64,000 bases of DNA from Microbacteriaceae bacterium (GTDB taxonomy: Bacteria; Actinomycetota; Actinomycetes; Actinomycetales; Microbacteriaceae), in the NCBI GenBank assembly GCA_025464995.1, contig JAODMO010000054.1:1-64000 (forward strand), written 5' to 3'. This document shows positions 58,723 through 64,000 of this stretch, one piece after another; positions within the stretch are counted from its first letter, which is position 1; every line of letters starts with the position of its first letter. Under the pieces are notes generated by a model. It saw nothing but the letters and a program-made list of their open reading frames with translations, was not told where the DNA came from and ran no database searches. The position numbers and the translations under genes were made by a program.

Positions 58723-59860
58723 CGGAAATCGCCCGTCCGTCGGCCCACACCCCGGTGACCTTCCAGTCGTGGTCGAGCAGCACGGCGTCGGCCGCGAAGC
58801 CGGGGGCGAGCAGTCCATGCCGGTGCTCGAGCCCGAGGGCGCGCGCGGGCGTCAGCGTGAGCGCCTCGACGGCCCGACGCGGGTCCACCCTCGATCGCGA
58901 CACCGCGACGCGCAACGCCTGGTCTTGCGTCAGGGTCGAGCCGGCGATGGTCGGGGTGCCGCGCAGCCGAGCGATGCCGTTCGACACCGTGACCGTGAGC
59001 GAGCCGAGCGAGTAGTCGCCGTCGTGCGAACCCGCGGCCGCCATGGCGTCGGTCACGAGGGCGACACGGCCCGGCGCCGACGCGAAGACCATGGCCGCGA
59101 CATCCGGGTGCACGTGTTCGCCATCGAGGATCAACTCCACCGTGACGCGGTCGTCCTCGAACGCCGCGATGACGGGGCCGGGCGCGCGGTGGTGGATGCC
59201 CGGCATGGCGTTGAACGCGTGCGTGAGCACCCGCGCCCCGCGGTCGAACGCCTCCCGCGTCGCGGCGAAGTCGGCCTCGGTGTGTCCGACCGCGACGGTC
59301 ACCCCGGCTTCAACGAGAACGTCGATCGACTCGAGCGCGTTGGGCAGCTCGGGGGCGATGGTGATCTGGCGCAGTGTGCCCCGTGCAGCACCGAGCAGTT
59401 CCTCCACGGCGTAGGCCGACGGTTCGCGCAGGAACTCGCCGTTGTGGGCACCTCGGCGGTTCGGCGCGAGAAACGGGCCCTCGAGGTGGGAGCCCAGCAC
59501 GAGCGGGTCGGCATCCACGATGTCGGCGATCTCCGCGAGGCTCGTGCGCAGGGTCGCGAGCGGGTTGGCGACAAGGCTGATGACCGAGCGCGTCGTGCCG
59601 TGCGTGCGGTGGGTCTCGAGGGCGCCGGCGATTCCGATGGCTCCGTCGTCGTACGAGTAGCCGCCGCCGCCGTGGCCGTGCAGGTCGATGAACCCGGGAA
59701 GGAGCCAGTGGCCGCCGACGTCGACACGAGTTGCACCATCGGTCACGGGAGGTTTGCCGTTGCCCGTCGAGTGGATGGTGTCTCCGTCGACGAGCATCCA
59801 GAAATCATCGATCTGGCCGTGAGCGTCGAGCTTGCGGGCGTTTTCGAAGAGCGTGCTCAT
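58715..59860 (-). CDS. nagA: N-acetylglucosamine-6-phosphate deacetylase
   Basis: Deacetylates GlcNAc-6-phosphate before NagB. The 381-residue amidohydrolase has the metal motif PGFIDLHGHGGGGYSYDDG, the ligand Glu in GSHLEGPFLAPNRRGAHN, and later His residues in AVGHTEADF and LTHAFNAMPGIHHR. The catalytic Asp is in VALVTDAMAAAG. It is transcribed toward nagB from its own promoter near purU. With the GH3 enzyme, kinase and NagB it completes GlcNAc use. Confidence 0.95.
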   Translation of the reverse strand: MSTLFENARKLDAHGQIDDFWMLVDGDTIHSTGNGKPPVTDGATRVDVGGHWLLPGFIDLHGHGGGGYSYDDGAIGIAGALETHRTHGTTRSVISLVANPLATLRTSLAEIADIVDADPLVLGSHLEGPFLAPNRRGAHNGEFLREPSAYAVEELLGAARGTLRQITIAPELPNALESIDVLVEAGVTVAVGHTEADFAATREAFDRGARVLTHAFNAMPGIHHRAPGPVIAAFEDDRVTVELILDGEHVHPDVAAMVFASAPGRVALVTDAMAAAGSHDGDYSLGSLTVTVSNGIARLRGTPTIAGSTLTQDQALRVAVSRSRVDPRRAVEALTLTPARALGLEHRHGLLAPGFAADAVLLDHDWKVTGVWADGRAISAG

Positions 59861-59881
59861 GCGCTCAGCTTAGGACCGCCC

Positions 59882-60739
59882 TCACTTGAAGATGATGGTG
59901 CGCGCCCGGTCGAGCAGCACGCGATGCTCGGAGAACCACTTGACCGCTTGCGTGAGGGTGCGGCTCTCCTCGTCCTGACCGATGGCGACGAGCTCTTTCG
60001 CGGTGCGTGAGTGGTCGACGCGCACGACGTTCTGCTCGACGATCGGACCCTCGTCGAGGTCGCTCGTCACGAAGTGCGCGGTCGCGCCGATGAGCTTGAC
60101 CCCGCGGGCGTGCGCCTGCTTGTACGGGTTGGCGCCCTTGAACCCGGGCAGGAACGAGTGATGGATGTTGATGGCCCGACCACTCAGAGCCTCGCAGAGT
60201 TCGGGTGAGAGGATCTGCATGTAGCGCGCGAGCACCACGAGTTCGATCTCGTGTTGCTCGACCACCTCGAGCACGCGGTCTTCGAAGGCGAGCTTCTGGC
60301 CGGCGCTCATCACGGGATGCGCCTCGAACGGAACTCCGTAGAAGGAGGCGAGATCGCGCAGGTCGGGATGATTGCTCAGCACGAGCGGAACGTCGATGGC
60401 GAGCTGCGCCGCCCGCTGCCGGTAGAGCAGGTCGTTGAGGCAGTGGCCCGCCTTGGAGACGAGCACGAGGGTGCGCAGCGGGCGGCCGACCACGTCGAGC
60501 TCCCACGTCATGGCGTACGTGGTCGTCACGGGGGAGAGCGCCGCCTCGAATGCGTCGCGGCTTGCCGCGGACTCGACCTGCAGGCGCATGAAGAACCGGC
60601 CGGTGTCGTCGCTCGAGAACTGCTGCGACTCGGTGATGTTGCCGCCAGCCCGCACGATCGCTCCGCTGATGGCGTGCACGATGCCGGGGCGGTCAGCGCA
60701 GACGAGGGTCAGGATCCAGTGCGTCGAGGTGTCAGTCAC
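59882..60739 (-). CDS. purU: Formyltetrahydrofolate deformylase
   Basis: Hydrolyses 10-formyl-THF to formate and THF, balancing the one-carbon pool. An N-terminal ACT domain (about 5-85, ILTLVCADRPGIVHAISGAI) precedes a formyltransferase-like domain with VLARYMQILSPELCEAL, NIHHSFLPGFKGANPYKQAH and the Asp in FVTSDLDEGPIVEQ. The 285 residues are normal. The GTG at 60739 follows a weak ggag. It is divergent from the MFS gene. Confidence 0.95.
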   Translation of the reverse strand: MTDTSTHWILTLVCADRPGIVHAISGAIVRAGGNITESQQFSSDDTGRFFMRLQVESAASRDAFEAALSPVTTTYAMTWELDVVGRPLRTLVLVSKAGHCLNDLLYRQRAAQLAIDVPLVLSNHPDLRDLASFYGVPFEAHPVMSAGQKLAFEDRVLEVVEQHEIELVVLARYMQILSPELCEALSGRAINIHHSFLPGFKGANPYKQAHARGVKLIGATAHFVTSDLDEGPIVEQNVVRVDHSRTAKELVAIGQDEESRTLTQAVKWFSEHRVLLDRARTIIFK

Positions 60740-60828
60740 GGCTCCAGAGTATTCTGGAAAGACGGCCGCGCTCGTCTGCGACCGTCCGCGGTTGCACGCG
60801 CCATCCACTTCGAACGGATCCCTCCCCG

Positions 60829-62052
60829 TTGCCATCGCTCAACAGCACCGCCCCCCGCTCGACGGATGCCTTCCCCTGGGCCGGCCTCCTCGCGCTCGCT
60901 GGGGCGATCTTCGTCTCCGTCACGAGCGAGTTCCTGCCGACCGGGTTGCTCCCCGACATGGCGGGTGAACTGCAGGTGTCCGAGTCGCGGATCGGCCTGC
61001 TCGTCACGATCTTCGCCGGAACCGTGGTCATCTCGACCACGCCTCTCGCCGCCCTCACACGCAACTACTCGCGCAAGTATCTCGTCGTCGCCGTGCTCGT
61101 CGTGATCGCGGCGGGAAACATCATCGCGGCGTCCGCGCCGACCTACGAGATCCTCGTGGGCGCCCGCATCATCGGCGGTCTCGCGCACGGCCTCTTCTGG
61201 GCCGTCGTCGGCGCGTACGCCGCCCACCTCGTGCCGAAGCACCAGATCGGCCGGGCCGTCGCCATCACGAGCGGAGGCGGAACGGCGGCGTTCGTGCTCG
61301 GCGTCCCCCTCGGCACGGCCCTCGGGCACGCGCTTGGCTGGCGCCTCGCCTTCGCGGTCATCGGCGTCATCGTGGTGCTGCTCGCCCTGCTCGTGCTGCG
61401 CTTCCTGCCGGCCGTCGACCATCGCGTGACTCTGGCGACGGGGGAGATCGCCCTGCCCATGCGCAAGGACCGCAGTCTCGCGGGGGTGATCGTGCTGTGC
61501 GTCATCATCATCGTCGTGATGACCGGGCACAACCTCTTCTACACCTACATCGCGCCGTGGCTCATCGGCGTGGGCGGGTTCGACAAGGACTCCATCGCGA
61601 TCCTGCTGTTCCTCTTCGGCGGCGCGGGGGCGATCGGTCTCGTGCTGGCCGGGCTCGTGAGCGACCGGTTCCCCCGCGCGGGTCTCATCGTCGCCACGAC
61701 GTTGGTCGCGGCATCCGTTCTCGTCGTGGCGCTCTTCTCCCGCTCGCAGGTCGTCATCGTGGGAGGACTCGTGGTGTGGGGCATGGCCTTCGGCGGCCTG
61801 CCCGCCATGCTGCAGACGCGAATGCTGCACACCGCATCGGCGCGCCTGCGCGACCTCAGCGCCGCCCTGTTCACGACGTCGTTCAACTTCGCGATCGGCT
61901 TCGGGGCGTTCGCGGGTGGGCTCGTGCTCGACCAGGTCGGCATCATCACGCTGCCGTTCGTCGACATCGTCATCATCGCGGTCGGAGTGGTGTTCATGCT
62001 CGTGAGCAACGTCTGGCTCGCGGCGCGCGCGAAACGCAGCCGGCTCGCCTGA
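60829..62052 (+). CDS. MFS transporter, DHA1/AraJ type
   Basis: A 407-residue protein with 12 membrane segments. Motif C-like and motif A features are present: SVTSEFLPTGLLPDMAGEL in helix 1, LTRNYSRKYLVVAVLVVIAA near residue 68 and ARIIGGLAHGLFWAVVGAY near residue 110. Relatives export drugs or sugars; here the substrate is unknown. The start is a TTG at 60829 without a strong ribosome site; no ATG lies near the N-terminus. Confidence 0.87.
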   Translation: MPSLNSTAPRSTDAFPWAGLLALAGAIFVSVTSEFLPTGLLPDMAGELQVSESRIGLLVTIFAGTVVISTTPLAALTRNYSRKYLVVAVLVVIAAGNIIAASAPTYEILVGARIIGGLAHGLFWAVVGAYAAHLVPKHQIGRAVAITSGGGTAAFVLGVPLGTALGHALGWRLAFAVIGVIVVLLALLVLRFLPAVDHRVTLATGEIALPMRKDRSLAGVIVLCVIIIVVMTGHNLFYTYIAPWLIGVGGFDKDSIAILLFLFGGAGAIGLVLAGLVSDRFPRAGLIVATTLVAASVLVVALFSRSQVVIVGGLVVWGMAFGGLPAMLQTRMLHTASARLRDLSAALFTTSFNFAIGFGAFAGGLVLDQVGIITLPFVDIVIIAVGVVFMLVSNVWLAARAKRSRLA

Positions 62053-62193
62053 GTCGGGCCCCCGAAAGGGGCGGGGTACAAACTCTCGTGGAATGACGCG
62101 GTTTCGCGCCTCTCCAGTAGTCTGTTGATAATCGGTACGCGACGTTTTGTAACGTGTGCCCACATCACAGACACAATCGCTTTGGAGAGCTCT

Positions 62194-63471
62194 ATGCGCG
62201 CCCGATCTTTTGACCACTCGGCCACCCGATCGGGAGCATTCGCTCGCCGTGCCGGTATCGTCACCCTCGCTGCGGCTCTCGTTGCCGTGCCCGTATTCAC
62301 CACCGCCCCGGCCTACGCCGCCATCGGCGACTACATCACCGCCGCCGCCTTCCCGGTGGCCACCCTCTCGGGCGGCCAGCAGACCAGCGCCTACTTCAAC
62401 GGCGACACCTCGCTCACCTCGGTCGCATCGCCCGGCGTCTGTCAGACGGTCTTCATCGACGGCGTGGCAGTCGACGACGCGAACTACACCGACCCCACCT
62501 CGACGCAGCTCAGCTACGACAGCCTCGCGGGCCAGTACAGCGCGACGGCAGGCCAGACCGTCACCGTCGGCTACTTCGACCAGGACAGCAGCCGCGACGA
62601 CGGGCTCGACTCTTGCGCGGCTCCCGCGCTCGCCGACATCGCCATCACGGCCTCGGTGACCCTGGGCGAGCCGACTCCTCCCGCTCCTGCTCCGGCCCCC
62701 GCAATCGAGCGCTCGGCATCGGCCGCGCCGCTCACGCTCAAGCAGGGCGTGCCGTTCGACCAGATCGTCACCCTCACGCTCGACCCCGGCTTCGACTTTA
62801 CCGACGGCGGATTCGTCAGCGCCGGCCCGCAGTCGTCGGCCGGTCTCGAGAACGGTGAGCTGAACCCGCTCGAGGGCATCACCTTCGAGTATGACCAGCC
62901 CACGGCCGGCCCGCCGAAGCTGCGCGTGCACGGAACCCCGAAGTACTCGGGCGCCCTCACCACCGGTTTCGGGATCGGCGATGGCGTCTCGTTCGCCACC
63001 GGCCCGCTCGTGCTCAATGTCGCCGACAGGAACGGCTTCGTCGGCCCGATCTCGCTCGACGCCGCCATCGGCAAGCCCATCGCGGGTTCCACCGCCACCA
63101 TCATCGTCGAGGGCCTGCAGGTCGGTGCGGCGTGGAGCGCGACGCTGCGTTCGACGCCGGTCGTCATCGGCACCGGAGCGGTCAACGATGCGGGACGCAT
63201 CGCGGCCGTCGTCACTATCCCGGCCGGCCTCGAGGCCGGCACCCACTCGATCACGGTGCTCAGCACCTCCGCCGCGGGCACCCCCTTCAGCACCGTGGTG
63301 TACTTCACGCTGAGCGCGTCGGGCACCCTGCTCGCGATCTCCGCCTCGGCCGCACAGCTCGCCGCGACCGGCCAGGACCTCGCTCCCAGCCTGTTCATCG
63401 CGGGCGGCCTGCTGCTCGCCGGTGCGGCCCTCGCCAGCATCACGGTGAACCGTCGACGACGCAGCGCCTAG
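62194..63471 (+). CDS. Cell-wall-anchored surface protein with LAxTG sorting signal
   Basis: A 425-residue secreted protein. A long signal peptide (ends APAYA near residue 42) precedes a domain of about 130 residues, a Pro/Ala linker (PTPPAPAPAP near residue 165) and two beta-rich Ig/cadherin-like domains. The C-terminus has LAATGQD, then a membrane segment and the tail NRRRRSA. LAxTG is the motif of class E sortases in high-GC actinobacteria. The ATG at 62194 with ttggagag upstream was preferred over one 69 bases earlier. The function is probably structural or adhesive. Confidence 0.82.
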   Translation: MRARSFDHSATRSGAFARRAGIVTLAAALVAVPVFTTAPAYAAIGDYITAAAFPVATLSGGQQTSAYFNGDTSLTSVASPGVCQTVFIDGVAVDDANYTDPTSTQLSYDSLAGQYSATAGQTVTVGYFDQDSSRDDGLDSCAAPALADIAITASVTLGEPTPPAPAPAPAIERSASAAPLTLKQGVPFDQIVTLTLDPGFDFTDGGFVSAGPQSSAGLENGELNPLEGITFEYDQPTAGPPKLRVHGTPKYSGALTTGFGIGDGVSFATGPLVLNVADRNGFVGPISLDAAIGKPIAGSTATIIVEGLQVGAAWSATLRSTPVVIGTGAVNDAGRIAAVVTIPAGLEAGTHSITVLSTSAAGTPFSTVVYFTLSASGTLLAISASAAQLAATGQDLAPSLFIAGGLLLAGAALASITVNRRRRSA

Positions 63472-63489
63472 TCGAAAAAGCCGACCGGG

Positions 63490-63518
63490 GGCCCTCGCGC
63501 GAAAGCGCGGGGGCCTTT
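63490..63518 (+). terminator. Terminator after the surface-protein gene
   Basis: An 11-bp stem with one G-U pair (63490-63500 with 63505-63515) closes a GAAA tetraloop and runs into ttt. Confidence 0.8.
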
Positions 63519-63547
63519 CGCTTCCCCCGATCTTCGCTACACTGGTC

Positions 63548-63620
63548 GGGTCGCAACTGGCGTTGAGATGGGTAACCATCAGGGAGCGAGAAACACGATT
63601 CGGCCGTACGCCTGGGCTGA
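63548..63620 (+). ncRNA. ZTP (ZMP/pfl) riboswitch upstream of glyA
   Basis: The stretch gggtcgcaactggcg, then atgggtaaccatcagggagcg (63569 onward) and finally cgcctgggct (63609-63618) carry the conserved parts of the pfl motif: the ACUGGCG strand, the CC-GGGAGCG junction and the CGCCUGGGC pseudoknot strand. ZTP riboswitches sense the purine intermediate ZMP/ZTP when 10-formyl-THF is scarce and commonly control glyA, folD and purH. The position just ahead of glyA fits. Confidence 0.87.
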
Positions 63621-63645
63621 ACGGATACCTTAGTTACATCCGTTC
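63619..63645 (+). promoter_or_regulatory. Hairpin between riboswitch and glyA ribosome site
   Basis: The 8-bp stem gaacggat/atccgttc (63619-63626 with 63638-63645) starts right after the riboswitch and ends seven bases before the aaggag Shine-Dalgarno (63652-63657). There is no U-run, so control by translation start is more likely than termination. This is inference. Confidence 0.5.
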
Positions 63646-63663
63646 GCTGTCAAGGAGTCGCTC

Positions 63664-64000
63664 GTGTCCTCTACCTTCAATTCGCCCCTTTCCGAAGTCG
63701 ACCCCGAGATCGCTCTCGTGCTCGAGCAGGAGCTCGGCCGCCAGCGCGGCACGCTCGAGATGATCGCGAGCGAGAACTTCGTTCCCCGTGCCGTGCTTGA
63801 GGCGCAGGGCTCGGTGCTCACCAACAAGTACGCCGAGGGCTACCCCGGGCGCCGCTACTACGGCGGTTGCGAGTTCGTCGACGTCGCGGAGTCGCTCGCC
63901 ATCTCGCGCGCGAAGAGCCTGTTCGGCGCGTCCTACGCGAACGTCCAGCCCCACTCCGGCGCCTCGGCGAACGCCGCGGTTCTCGCCGCCATCGCGAGCC
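63664..64000 (+). CDS. glyA: Serine hydroxymethyltransferase, N-terminal part (partial)
   Basis: Interconverts serine and glycine with THF, the main one-carbon entry point. The first 112 codons are present and run off the window. Family blocks are [20 protein letters not shown] and [20 protein letters not shown], followed by [18 protein letters not shown]. The GTG at 63664 follows aaggag by six bases. Expression is probably raised by ZMP/ZTP through the upstream riboswitch. The PLP lysine lies outside the window. Confidence 0.95.
   Translation, partial: MSSTFNSPLSEVDPEIALVLEQELGRQRGTLEMIASENFVPRAVLEAQGSVLTNKYAEGYPGRRYYGGCEFVDVAESLAISRAKSLFGASYANVQPHSGASANAAVLAAIAS

Noticed and set aside
60736-63579. 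A 947-codon minus-strand open frame
   Set aside because: It is antisense to the MFS and surface-protein genes, both well supported; the composition is that of a mirror frame.

Overview
The window is chromosomal DNA of a high-GC actinobacterium, most likely of the family Microbacteriaceae (Micrococcales). This rests on uniformly GC-rich codon use, frequent GTG starts and 1-4 base stop/start overlaps. It also rests on actinobacterial markers (GuaB3, the DUF6350 gene beside purNH, CIRCE plus HAIR heat-shock operators, an LAxTG wall-anchor motif) and on short palindromic intergenic repeats of the ctggttgagtag type. No rRNA, tRNA, prophage, insertion sequence or CRISPR array was seen. The family call is inference; no search was run.

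Layout: 1-7200 holds the groES end, rarD, and a branched-chain amino acid/amide-type ABC transporter (binding protein on +, livHMGF on -) whose LivH carries an extra extracytoplasmic domain. 7400-15033 is a GMP synthesis block (guaB, guaB3, guaA) interleaved with a KhtTU-like cation/proton antiporter, SURF1 and a DUF3817 protein. 15241-24041 holds an intact NarL-type response regulator beside a frameshifted histidine kinase, a Bax1-I membrane protein, a glycerophosphodiesterase, pcrA, a GDSL hydrolase, an MpaB-type oxygenase, and a lipoprotein gene followed by decayed relatives. 24175-31709 holds sucCD, a TAP-like secreted hydrolase, DUF6350 and purNH. 31886-40780 holds a heterodimeric ABC exporter, an alkyltransferase-like protein, a GNAT acetyltransferase, an SDR, icd, a malate dehydrogenase remnant, RNase H and hsp20.

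40934-43735 is a compact flavin electron-transfer module: an NqrB/RnfD-like membrane domain fused to a ferredoxin-reductase-like domain, an ApbE flavin transferase and an FMN-binding lipoprotein. A large secreted subtilase follows. 47938-59860 is an amino-sugar island: two carbohydrate ABC importers without their own ATPase, a ROK repressor, a GH3 N-acetylhexosaminidase-like enzyme, a ROK kinase, nagB and, convergent, nagA. The end holds purU, an MFS exporter, an LAxTG-anchored surface protein, and glyA behind a ZTP (pfl) riboswitch.

Several genes work together. guaB/guaA, purN/purH/purU and the ZTP-controlled glyA belong to purine and one-carbon metabolism. sucC and icd share a 14-bp palindrome in their upstream regions, suggesting a common TCA-cycle regulator. 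The GH3 enzyme, kinase, NagA and NagB form a path from GlcNAc-containing oligomers to fructose-6-phosphate. Most of the window is ordinary core genome. The points that most deserve a second look are the flavin module, the LivH fusion, the two-component system broken at two slippage-prone tracts, the mdh remnant beside icd, and the regulatory palindromes.
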